Positions 44,401 to 55,760 of a stretch of 64,000 nt of DNA are shown here, in pieces (positions within the stretch are counted from its first letter, which is position 1; every line of letters starts with the position of its first letter). The notes under the pieces were generated by a model that searched no databases, was not told where the DNA came from, and saw only the letters and a list, made by a program, of their open reading frames with translations. The translations under genes were made by a program, and so were the position numbers. Origin of the DNA: Symsagittifera roscoffensis (Eukaryota; Xenacoelomorpha; Acoela; Convolutidae); contig NC_087062.1 in NCBI RefSeq assembly GCF_963678635.1, positions 95,147,845-95,211,844 on the forward strand. The letters run 5' to 3'.

Positions 44401-47400
44401 ACCAAATTTTGCGGACCAATTTGGTTCAAAACACTTTGAAGTTCTTTCTGAAGAGATGATTTGACTTGATTCAATTTCATTTTTTCCATTTTTTCCACGT
44501 CAAATTTCGATTCGACAGTTTCCAATTCAAGTTCGAGCATTTCGATTCTCTTCACTGCAATTTCATATCGACTTTGCAAATCATTATAGACAGATTTTCC
44601 TACAAACGAGTTTCGAGTCACGTGTTGGTGAATTTTGGGGTCTATTTGTTCTTCATTTACCAAACCAGACAAATTTGGCGACTTCAATTTTTCAAGTTGT
44701 CTAAGTTCAGATTTTAGGTTTTCATTCTGAGTTTTGAGCTGAGCAATATCTGGAGTTTGCTGGTCTGAAAGTACACTTCGCACTTTCAAACTGTCGTTTT
44801 CCTTTGTAATCAAATTATTTTTAGCAATCAGTTTGAGCTCGTTCTCGTTTAGTAAATCTTTTTCCGCTTTCAAATGGCAAATTTTTTCTCTTAGCGTTGC
44901 AATTGCATTGACATCATCCAAAGCGGATTCAGAAGTTTTCACTTTTTTCCCAGAGAGCACTTTTAGCTCATCTATGAGATGTGACTTCTCCTTTTCGAGC
45001 AGAGAAGACTTTTCTGAAAATTCCTTATTGCTGTTCTTGAGATTTTTGAATTCTTCCTTCAAAGTTTTGCATTCGGAAGCGAGCTCAGAATTTTTATATA
45101 ATAGATCGGAATAAGCTTTTGGGAAGTTTTCTATAAATGCTGATTTCGGAGCAAGAGTTTCAGCTAAACTTGCCATTTCTTGTTTCAGGTTACTGTTTGT
45201 ATTTCTCAGCATTTCCATTTCAAGTTCTTTTCCTTGAAAAACTTGACGCATAGTGGTGGTTTCGGCAACCGCTAAACTTTTTTCAGATTCAATTTCAGAC
45301 AAGCGAGTCTTCAATGAAACCATTTCATCGGCAAGATCATTAGACCCATCTTGCTCCAAGGCTTTCTGCAACTCATTCTGCAGAGAGTTTTTAACTAGTG
45401 AGAGCTTCAATTTTTCAGCCTTTTCTTCTTCGATTGATTTCTGACAGCTACTAAGAATACCTTCAAGCTCTTCAATTTTACGAACATCTTTTTCGTGCTG
45501 GAGCGACAAATTCGTCCATTGCAAATGTTGTGGCATTGAATTCAACTCTGCATTATTGATTGCAACTTCAGGTGCATGCATACTCATCCTTGGCAGAACT
45601 TCTTCTTCCCGATTCTCTACATACATCGATTCAAAGTCTGTCTGATTCCTGGAGACCTTCTGCTGCTCGTTTAACTTTTTATTCTCGTGCGTCATAAGAC
45701 GAATTTGACCAGACAATTTGAGATTTGATTCATCCAGGAGCTCTTTTTCTGCCTTCAATTGGCAGCAATCTTCGCGCAATTTGTCAAGCGTTGCACCATC
45801 TACCGTAGATCCTTCTGTGATCGCAGCAGACAGCACACGCATTTCTTCCTGGAGAATTTTATTCTCTCTTTGTAATGCAGCCAACTTTCCTGATGTTTGG
45901 TTATACTTTTTATTCATGTTTTGGTAAGAATTCTCAAGGGCTTTGCATTGCGAAGCTAGCTCACACTTCTCACAAAGCAACTCGGAATACGTTTTTTGAT
46001 TACTACCTTTAAGCGAATTTTCCTCAGCTAAATTGGTGGCTAAAATGGAAACTTCCTGTTTCAGATTGGTGATTGTGTTCTCCAAAATTTGAATTTCATG
46101 CTCTTTTTCTTCGATAGCTTTGCTTAAACTCAGATTGTCTGAACTTGCTAGGGCCTTCTCTGCTTCCGAATGAGATAGTTTGATTTTTGTTTGTGCCAAA
46201 TCCTCAGCAAAATCATTTGCACCCAAATGTTCGAAAGAATCTTGAGTTTCCCGCTGAAGAGGTTGATTCACTTGCTTTAATAAAATGTTTTCATCTTTTT
46301 CTTCCTCAGCGGCACTTTCATGATTAGAAACTAGTTCCTCCATTAGATCAACTTTTTGGATATCTTTTTCATGCTGAACAGTCAAGTCAACTGGTTTTAC
46401 ATCTGTCGCCATAACTCGCCAATCGTTTCGCGCCAAACCGTCGTTTTGCTCTTGATTTGGTTTACCCATGGGGTCGTTGATAGGTTTTCCAAATCTCTCC
46501 TTCTGATGAGACAAAAACTGAACCTGGTTAGATAAATCGATTAATTTCTCCTCTAGCAGCTCATTTTCCGCTTTCAACTTACACCAGTTTCCACGCAATT
46601 TTCCAATTTCGTCATCATTTAGCGTAACCCCTTCTGTTGAGGCAGAGGAGCCTGCAGTCAAATCTTCTTCCAGATAACTTTGCTCTCTTTTCATATGGTC
46701 GAAGGCCGCAATAGTATTATTGTATTTCTCATTTAAGTTTTTGTAAGAACTCGTAAGAGCTTCGTACTTTGAAGAAATTTCACAATTTTCGCAAACCAAC
46801 TCAGAGTAAGTTTTTTGATTGTTTTCTTCTGCCAGGTGCGTCTCAGGGTATTTATTGGTTAGGTTAGCAATTTCTTTTTTCAAACTTGTAATTGTAGTTC
46901 CCAAAGTCAGCACTTCAACATCTTTTTCTTCGAGAGCTTGGGTTAAACTTTTATTCTCTGTATTGCATAAGGCCTTCTCAGCTTCCGATTGAGATAGTTG
47001 AGTTTTAGTTTGCGCCAAGTCCTCGGCTAAATCTTTAGCACCAAAACATTCAAAGGAGTTCTGTAGCTCCCTCTGAAGAAAATTGATTGTTTGCGTTAAT
47101 TTAAGAATCTCAACGTTCTTCTCTGCAATGGCTTTCTCACAATTAGAGACTTGTTCCTCCTGTTCGACAAATTTCCGATTATCTTTTTCATGCCAAACAA
47201 GCAAGTCAGTGGGTTTCGAAATTGTCGACGGCAATTCTTCTTCAGTTTGCGTCAAAACATCGCCAGTGGTAGAAGAGAACGCACGAGACAGACCCTCGTT
47301 CAAACTGTGCTCTTTATTTTGGATTGAAACAGCGGGTTGTTCTTCTTGCGATTGATCGATAGAGGGGTTGACATACCTTGCAAATTGCTTTGTCTGATTA

Positions 47401-50400
47401 GACAAAAGTAGGATCTGGCAAGATAATTCGACATTTTTCTCCTCCAGCAGCTCGTTTTCCGCTTTCAGTTTACAACAATTTTGACGCAACTTGCCAGTTT
47501 CTTCATCGTCTAGTGTAACTCCTTCTGTTGCAGCAGCGGAACTTTTTATCAATTCTTCGTTGAGATAAATGTTCTCTTTTTTAACAAGATCTAACGACTC
47601 ATAAAGGCTGCGGTATTTGTCATTTAACATTTTGTTAGAACTTGTTAGAGCTTCGCACTTCGAAGAGAGTTCACAATTTTCGCAAACCAAATCAGAGTAA
47701 GTTTTTTGATTGTTTTCTTCCGCCAGGTACGTCTCAGGGTAATTATTGGTTAGGATAGCAATTTCTTTTTCCAAATTTGTTATTGTAGTTCCCAAAGTTA
47801 GCACTTCAATATCTTTTTCTTCGAGAGCTTGGGATAAATTTTTATTCTCTGTATTGCATAAGGCCTTCTCAGCTTCCGATTGAGATAGTTGAGTTTTAGT
47901 TTGCGCCATGTCCTCGGCTAAATCTTTAGCACCAAAACATTCAAAGGAGTTCTGTAGCTCCCTCTGAAGAGATTTGACTGTTTGCGCTAACCTAAGGTTC
48001 TCAATCTTCTCCTCTGCAATGGCTTTCTCACAATTAGAGATTTGTTCTTCCTGTTTGTCAATTTTTCGTTTATCTCTTTCGTGCCGAACAAGCAAGTCAA
48101 TTGATTTTGAATTTGTTGACAGCAACGCTTCTTCAGTTTGCGTCCAATCATTATCAGTGGTAGAAGAGAAAGCACGAGACGGACCCTCGTTCAAATTGTG
48201 CTCTTTAGACTGGGTTAAAAATCCGAATTGTTCTTGTTTTGGTTGATCCATAGAAGGTCTGACGTGTCTTGACAGTTTCTGCTTCTTCTGAAAATGCACC
48301 TGGCTGTTTAATTCGAGATTTAATTCCTCTAGCAGCTCATTTTCCGATTTCAACTTACAACAAGTTTGACGCAAATTGCTAATTTCTTCATCGCCTAGAG
48401 TAATTTTATCTGGTTCGGCAGCGGAAATCTTAACCAATTCCTCTTTGAGATAGCTATTTTCTTTTTTCGTAAGGTCTAAAGATTCAAAAAGGCTGAGGTA
48501 TTTGTCATTTAACCTTTTCTTAGAACTTGTAAGAGATTCGCATTTGGAAGAGAGTTCACAATTTTCGCAAACCAAATCAGAGTAAGTTTTTTGATTGTTT
48601 TCTTCCGCCAGGTACGTCTCAGGGTAGCTATTGGTTAGGATAGCAATTTCTTTTTCGAGATTTGTGACTGTAGTTCCCAAAGTTAGCACTTCAATATCTT
48701 TTTCTTCGAGCGCTTGGGTTAAATTTTTATTCTCTGTATTGCATAAGGCCTTCTCAGCTTCCGATTGAGATAATTGAGTTTTAGTTTGCGCCCAGTCCTC
48801 GGCTAAACCTTGCGTACCAAAACAATCAAAGGAGTTCTGTAACTCCCTCTGAAGAGATTTGATTGTTTGCGTTAACTTAAGGTTTTCAATTTTCTCCTCT
48901 GCAATTGCTTTCTCACAATTAGAGATTTGTTCCTCCTGTTCGACAAATTTCCGATTATCTTTTTCATGCCAAACAAGCAAGTCAGTGGGTTTTGAAATTG
49001 TCGACGGCAATCCTTCTTCAGTTTGCGTCAAAACATAGTCAGTGGTAGAAGAGAACGCACGAGACAGACCCTCGTTCAAATTGTGCTCTTTAGTTTGGAT
49101 TGAAACAGCGGGTTGTTCTTCTTGCGATTGATCGATAGAGGGGTTGACATACCTTGCAAATTGCTTTGTCTGATTAGACAAAAGTCGGATCTGGCAAGAT
49201 AATACGACAATTTTCTCCTCCAGCAGCTCGTTTTCCGCTTTCAGTTTACAACAATTTTGACGCAACTTGCCAGTTTCTTCATCGTCTAGTGTAACTCCTT
49301 CTGTTGCAGCAGCGGAACTTTTTATCAATTCTTCGTTGAGATAAATGTTCTCTTTTTTAACAAGATCTAACGACTCATAAAGGCTGCGGTATTTGTCATT
49401 TAACATTTTGTTAGAACTTGTTAGAGCTTCGCACTTCGAAGAGAGTTCACAATTTTCGCAAACCAAATCAGAGTAAGTTTTTTGATTGTTTTCTTCCGCC
49501 AGGTACGTCTCAGGGTAATTATTGGTTAGGATAGCAATTTCTTTTTCCAGATTTGTTATTGTAGTTCCCAAAGTTAGCACTTCAATATCTTTTTCTTCGA
49601 GAGCTTGGGATAAATTTTTATTCTCTGTATTGCATAAGGCCTTCTCAGCTTCCGATTGAGATAGTTGAGTTTTAGTTTGCGCCATGTCCTCGGCTAAATC
49701 TTTAGCACCAAAACATTCAAAGGAGTTCTGTAGCTCCCTCTGAAGAGATTTGATTGTTTGCGTTAACTTAAGGTTCTCAATTTTCTCCTCTGCAATGGCT
49801 TTCTCACAATTAGAGATTTGTTCCTCCTGTTCGACAAATTTCCGATTATCTTTTTCATGCCAAACAAGCAAGTCAGTGGGTTTCGAAATTGTCGACGGCA
49901 ATCCTTCTTCAGTTTGCGTCAAAACATCGCCAGTGGTAGAAGAGAACGCACGAGACAGACCCTCGTTCAAACTGTGCTCTTTAATTTGGATTGAAACAGC
50001 GTGTTGTTCTTCTTGCGATTGATCGATAGAGGGGTTGACATACCTTGCAAATTGCTTTGTCTGATTAGACAAAAGTAGGATCTGGCAAGATAATTCGACA
50101 TTTTTCTCCTCCAGCAGCTCGTTTTCCGCTTTCAGTTTACAACAATTTTGACGCAACTTGCCAGTTTCTTCATCGTCTAGTGTAACTCCTTCTGTTGCAG
50201 CAGCGGAACTTTTTATCAATTCTTCGTTGAGATAAATGTTCTCTTTTTTAACAAGATCTAACGACTCAGAAAGGCTGCGGTATTTGTCATTTAACATTTT
50301 GTAAGAACTTGTTAGAGCTTCGCACTTCGAAGAGAGTTCACAATTTTCGCAAACCAAATCAGAGTAAGTTTTTTGATTGTTTTCTTCCGCCAGGTACGTC

Positions 50401-53400
50401 TCAGGGTAATTATTGGTTAGCATAGCAATTTCTTCTTCCAGATTTGTTATTGTAGTTCCCAAAGTTAGCACTTCAATATCTTTTTCTTCGAGAGCTTGGG
50501 ATAAATTTTTATTCTCTGTATTGCATAAGGCCTTTTCAGCTTCCGATTGAGATAGTTGAGTTTTAGTTTGCGCCATGTCCTCGGCTAAATCTTTAGCACC
50601 AAAACATTCAAAGGAGTTCTGTACCTCCCTCTGAAGAGATTTGATTGTTTGCGTTAACTTAAGGTTCTCAATTTTTTCCTCTGCAATGGCTTTCTCACAA
50701 TTAGAGATTTGTTCCTCCTGTTCGACAAATTTCCGATTACCTTTTTCATGCCAAACAAGCAAGTCAGTGGGTTTTGAAATTGTCGACGGCAATCCTTCTT
50801 CAGTTTGCGTCAAAACATCGCCAGTGGTAGAAGAGAACGCACGAGACAGACCCTCGTTCAAACTGTGCTCTTTATTTTGGATTGAAACAGCGGGTTGTTC
50901 TTCTTGCGATTGATCGATAGAGGGGTTGACATACCTTGCAAATTGCTTTGTCTGATTAGACAAAAGTAGGATCTGGCAAGATAGTTCGACATTTTTCTCC
51001 TCCAGCAGCTCGTTTTCCGCTTTCAGTTTACAACAATTTTGACGCAACTTGCCAGTTTCTTCATCGTCTAGTGTAACTCCTTCTGTTGCAGCAGCGGAAC
51101 TTTTTATCAATTCTTCGTTGAGATAAATGTTCTCTTTTTTAACAAGATCTAACGACTCAGAAAGGCTGCGGTATTTGTCATTTAACATTTTGTTAGAACT
51201 TGTAAGAGCTTCGCACTTCGAAGAGAGATCACAATTTTCGCAAACCAAATCAGAGTAAGTTTTTTGATTGTTTCCTTCCGCCAGGTGCGTCTCAGGGTAT
51301 TTATTGGTTAGGTTAGCAAATTCTTTTTTCAAACTTGTAATTGTAATTCCCAAAGTCAGCACTTCAACATCTTTTTCTTCGAGAGCTTGGGTTAAATTTT
51401 TATTCTCTGTATTGCATAAGGCCTTCTCAGCTTCCGATTGAGATAATTGAGTTTTAGTTTGCGCCAAGTCCTCGGCTAAACCTTGTGCACCAAAACAATC
51501 AAAGGAGTTCTGTAACTCCCTCTGAAGAGATTTTATTGCTTGCGTTAACTTAAGGTTTTCAATTTTCTCCTCTGCAATGGCTTTCTCACAATTAGAGATT
51601 TGTTCCTCCTGTTTGACAAATTTCCGATTATTTTTTTCAAGCCAAACAAGCAAGTCAGTGGGTTTTGAAATTGTCGACGGCAATCCTTCTTCAGTTTGCT
51701 TCAAAACATCGTCAGTGGTAGAAGAGACCGCACGAGACAGACCCTCGTTCAAACTGTGCTCTTTAGTTTGGATTGAAACAGCGGGTTGTTCTTGTTGCAA
51801 TTGATCCATAGAGGGGTTGACTTGCCTTGTCAATTGCTTAGTCTGATTAGACAAAAGTAGCATTTGGACAGATAATTCGACGTTTTTCTCCTCCAGCAGC
51901 TCATTTTTCGCTTTCAACTTACAACAATTTTGACGCAACTTGACAGTTTCTTCATCTTCTAGTGTAAATCCTTCTGTTACAGCAGCGGAACTCTTTATCA
52001 ATTCTTCGTTGAGATGAAAGTTCTCTTTTTTAACAAGATCTAAAGACTCAGAGAGGCTGCGGTAATTGTCATTTAACCTTTTGTTAGAACTTCTAAGAGC
52101 TTCGCACTTCGAAGAGAGCTCACAATTTCCGCAAACCAAACCAGAGTAGGTTTTTTGATTGTTTTCTTCCGCCAGGTGCGTCTCAGGGTATTTATTGGTT
52201 AGGTTAGCAAATTCTTTTTTCAAACTTGTAATTGTAGTTCCCAAAGTCAGCACTTCAACATCTTTTTCTTCGAGAGCTTGGGTTAAATTTTTATTCTCTG
52301 TATTGCATAAGGCCTTCTCAGCTTCCGATTGAGATAGTTGAGTTTTAGTTTGCGCCAAGTCCTCGGCTAAATCTTTAGCACCAAAACATTCAAAGGAGTT
52401 CTGTAGCTCCCTCTGAAGAGATTTGATTGTTTGCGTTAACCTAAGGTTCTCAACGTTCTTCTCTGCAATGACATTCTCACATTTAGAGTCTTTCTCTTCC
52501 TGTTGCTCAATTTTTCGAATATCACTTTCATGTCGAACAAGTGAGTCAATTGGTTTTGAATTGGCCGACATCAATACCTCTTCAGTTTGCTTCAAATCAT
52601 TGTCAGTGGTAGAAAAGAGTGCACGAGACAGACCCTCGTTCAAATTAAGCTCTTTAGTTTGGGTTACAACAGCTGGTTGTTGATGTTTTAGTTGATACAT
52701 AGAGGGGTTGATATGCCTTGCCAATTTCTGCTTCTCATGAAACAAAACTCGCATCTGGTTAGACAGTTCGAGATTTTTCTCCTCCAGCAGCTCATTTTCC
52801 GCTTTCAATTTACAACAATTTTGACGCAACTTGCCAATTTCTTCATCGTCTGGTGTAACTCCTTCTGTTGCGGCACCGGAACTCATAATCAATTCTTCGT
52901 TGAGATAATTATTCTCATTTTTCATAAGCTCTAAAGACTCAGAAAGGCTGAGGTATTTGTCATTTAATTTTTTGTAGGAATTTGTAAGAGCTTCGCACTT
53001 CGAAGAAAGTTCACAATTTTCGCAAACCAAATCAGAGTAAGTTTTTTTATTGCTTTCTGCCGTCAGGTACGTCTCAGGGTAATTATTGACTAAGTTAGCA
53101 ATTTCATTTTTCAGTTTTGCGATTGTCATTCCCAATATGTGCATTTCAACATCTTTTTCTTCGAGAGCTTCGGATAAACTTTTACTGTGTGAATTTGCTA
53201 GAACCTTCTCAGCTTCCGATTGAGATAGTTCGATTTTGATTTGTACCAAGTTCTCAGCTAAGTCAGTTGCAACCAAAGGTTCAAAAGCATCCTGAAGTGC
53301 AGTTCGAAGAGATTTCATCTCTTGCGTTAGCGTGAGGTTTTCAGATTTCTCTTCTTCAATGGAAGTTTCATAATTAGAGATTAGTTCTTCCAGGTGTTCT

Positions 53401-55475
53401 ATTTTTCTTGCATCTTTTTCGTGCTGAACCAGCAAATCAATAGGTGTTACATGCGGCATCAATTTTCTCTGTTCTTGATGGTCTATACCATCTCCATAGG
53501 TTGGCAAAGTTAGAGACACTTGGTCGTCTTGATTGCGGTTATCCATGTTATTAGGAAGCACCGACTGAGCTGTGCTCTTAAGCTCCTTCGTCAGTAAGCG
53601 AACCTGGCTACACAACCTGAGATTTGATTCCTCCAGTACTTCTTTTTCAGCCTTTAACCGACCGCAATCTTCCATGAGGTTGTCAAGCGTTCCTTGGTCT
53701 ACAGTAGTGCCGTTTGTGGCGGCAAAAGAGAGAACGCTAATGTCTTCTTTCAGAAGCTTCTTCTCTTTTTCAAAAAGAGTCAATTTTGCTGATGTCCTGT
53801 CATATTTTTCTTTAAATTTTCTACAGGAACCTTCAAGGGTTTTGCAGTGAGCTGAAAGTTCGCAGTTCTCGCAAAGTAACTCAGAGTACGTCTTTTGTTT
53901 TATATTCCCTGAATTAACAATTTCAGAGGAGTTTTCCGTCAAATTTGCTATTTCTTTCCTCATTGTGTTTTTCATGTTTTCCAGTGCTTCTATCTCACAT
54001 TTCTTTTCATCCAAAGACGAACTGAGCGTGGCATTTTCAGCCGTGATGATTTTATTTTCAGCGTCCAATTCTAATACTCGTGATTTCAGCTCTGCTGTTT
54101 CTGCCGCTAGATCATGTTTCTTGCGACTTCTAAATTCTTTCTCCAGTTGTTTTTGAAGGGTGTTTTTAACCTGGGCTAATTTAAGTATCTCCACTTCCCC
54201 CTCGTCAATTTTCTTGTCAGCGAAGGCGAGTCGCTTTTCAAGAATCTCGATTTTCTGAATTGCTTCTTTGAGTCGTTTTTCCAAGTCACTGTAAGTTAAG
54301 TCTTCCATATTGTTCACGGTTGACCTGACTTCAACAAAGTCGTTCAATTGCGGCTCTTCTTCAGCGAACAACGGCTCATTTTGTTCCAATTCAGTTTCCA
54401 AATCGTCAGTTTCAGTTGGACATTGAAGTACTTTCACGTCACTTTGAGTGATTTCAACGAGTTCATCCTTGTTTTCATACTTTTCTTTCTGCATTTCCAT
54501 CGAAGTCGGTTCAAGATTCTGGCCTCTGTTCAACTTAAGCCTAGCAATTTCCCTTTTTAAAGTAACTTCCTCTTGCTTCAAGTTTCGCAATTCATCAACC
54601 TTGGTTGCCAATTTTTGCTCCAAAGCGCCAACTACTGCAGATTGCTCCGCATTTTCAATTTTGAGCGCCAGGTTTTCAGATCTAACTTGTCGTTTTAGTT
54701 CTTCTGCTTCTTTCAAATTTGTTTCTAACAATTCAAACATGGGCATTTCAGCTTTGCTGACCGACTGTTTTCGCGTTTCAAGTTCTTTTACCTGTTTTAC
54801 TTTTTCATTCTTCTCATTTTCGGCTAATCGCTCTCTTAGAACTTTCACACTCGACTCGAGATACGTAATAGCCTCGCTGTTTCCATCGTTTTCTGCTTGC
54901 TGGAACTCAGTTAACTGCTTCAATTCTTTGTTTCTGGCCTCTAACTCAGCTACTTTTTTCTCCAGTTGTGCCACGAATTTGTTCTCTCGTTCTTTCATGC
55001 TCATGTCACTGTCAACATATTTGTTCGCCACTTTGTCAACGATTTCATTTGCAGTAGTCGACGAAGTTTGAACCGTGGTTACAAATTGAGGAGTAGTTCC
55101 AGTTTCATTATTTTGTTGTCGCCCAAAGTTGCTTTGATCTGCACGGTTTCCATTGCGACTGTGTAGCGAAGAATCAACAGGTATTTTTTGGGCGCTTTGA
55201 TTTGACTCAATATCGGGTAAATTACTCTGGTTTTCTCTGGCTCTCTGGTTGTTAGCATCAGAAATACTGCTTTGAAGTTGTCGAAACTCTATATTACTAG
55301 AAGAAATTTCATCGCCAGACGACCATGATTTAGGAAAGAGTGATCGCAATTGTTCAATTTCGGCTTCCAATTTCTCGTTTTGCTGAAGAGCTTCGTTGTA
55401 CCTGTCGCGTAGCTCAGCATCATTCAAAGAATTATTGGGCTTCTGTGTCACTCTAACAAGCTCGGTATTTGAACT
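38459..55475 (-). CDS. E1: ~17-kb single exon encoding a giant repetitive coiled coil
   Basis: The exon gives 5,672 uninterrupted codons. The acceptor is gttttgttttag|AGTTCA and the donor GCAG|GTAATT (phase 1). A Ser/Asn/Gln-rich start is followed by nearly continuous heptad coiled coil rich in Glu, Lys, Leu, Asn and Ser. From about 53.9 kb to 44.1 kb, roughly twelve repeats of about 297 residues occur. Each contains a KTYSDLVCENCELSSKC-type motif and, later, NCCKLKAENELLEE. Between 40,345 and 41,160 the coil is interrupted by a non-helical region with short FTNTETTF repeats and a basic KKVEEKVEKRKREE patch. Length and pattern resemble giant scaffold or tether coiled coils, but no specific family could be assigned. 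It could be an extended N-terminal rod of the RIM-BP-like protein or, if the splicing model is wrong, a separate gene. Confidence 0.85.
44100..53900 (-). repeat. Coding tandem repeat array, period 891 bp in its core
   Basis: Equivalent positions fall at 53314, 52423, 51532, 50641, 49750, 48859, 47974 and 47083. The spacing is 891 bp, except one of 885 bp (a two-codon loss). More diverged units lie outside at about 53.9, 46.3, 45.4 and 44.5 kb. The core units between about 47 and 51.5 kb are almost identical over long stretches. All length changes keep the reading frame. Confidence 0.92.
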
Positions 55476-55513
55476 CTAAAACAAAACAAATCCTCATTTT
55501 TAGGTTTGCCGAT

Positions 55514-55760
55514 CAAGAGCGTATCTAGGATTTTCTCTCGGAGGGAGAAAAAGGGGCGGGCAAGGGGGGGGGGGGGGGGGGGGGGGGGAAGGTGGTGCAT
55601 TGGAGGAGGGTAACTACATCTGGTGCTAAATTAGCCCCTAATTGAGCATCGAAATTTTATTGGGTCGGTCGAATTGGTCTTCTGCGCCACAAGCTGCAGT
55701 TACGACTTTCAAACTTTTGATCTTTGACCAAAAAAAGTCACGGCTTTATCGTTATAAGGC
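55514..55760 (+). mobile_element. Remnant of a hAT-like MITE with a long G run
   Basis: gcgtatctaggattttctct resembles the family left end. A run of about 24 G at 55567-55590 and ttgggtcggtcgaattg, then tctgcgccac follow. The right end is lost. It lies about 40 bases upstream of the E1 acceptor. Confidence 0.55.

Larger units (their letters stand above)
15205..55475 (-). other. Gene span: giant coiled-coil protein with RIM-BP-type FN3-SH3 C-terminus (nine exons seen)
   Basis: Exons, in transcription order: E1 38459-55475, E2 35852-36047, E3 34989-35241, E4 34585-34702, E5 33063-33214, E6 23945-24071, E7 22542-22651, E8 20048-20215, E9 15525-18557. Intron phases are 1, 2, 0, 1, 0, 1, 0, 0, and every donor phase matches the next acceptor. 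The summed coding length is 21,174 bases, an exact multiple of three, with no internal stop. E1 begins at an acceptor (gttttgttttag|AGTTC), so the true first exon lies further upstream, probably beyond the window. The first in-frame ATG in E1 is at 55004. The span's left end includes the uncertain downstream exon at 15205. Confidence 0.75.

Noticed and set aside
47083-52683. Repeated plus-strand frames of ~90 codons at 891-bp intervals (LETCSSCSTNFR-like peptides)
   Set aside because: They are antisense readings of the coding repeat in E1; their regular spacing and similarity come from the minus-strand repeat, and they lack independent signals.
38411-55166. Many other plus-strand Ser/Phe-rich open frames
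   Set aside because: Antisense to Glu/Lys-rich coiled-coil codons, which yields long Ser/Phe/Leu frames without stops.
55567-55590. Long G run as a regulatory G-quadruplex
   Set aside because: It lies in a MITE remnant, and other family copies also carry G or C runs; it is a property of the element and prone to sequencing-length error.
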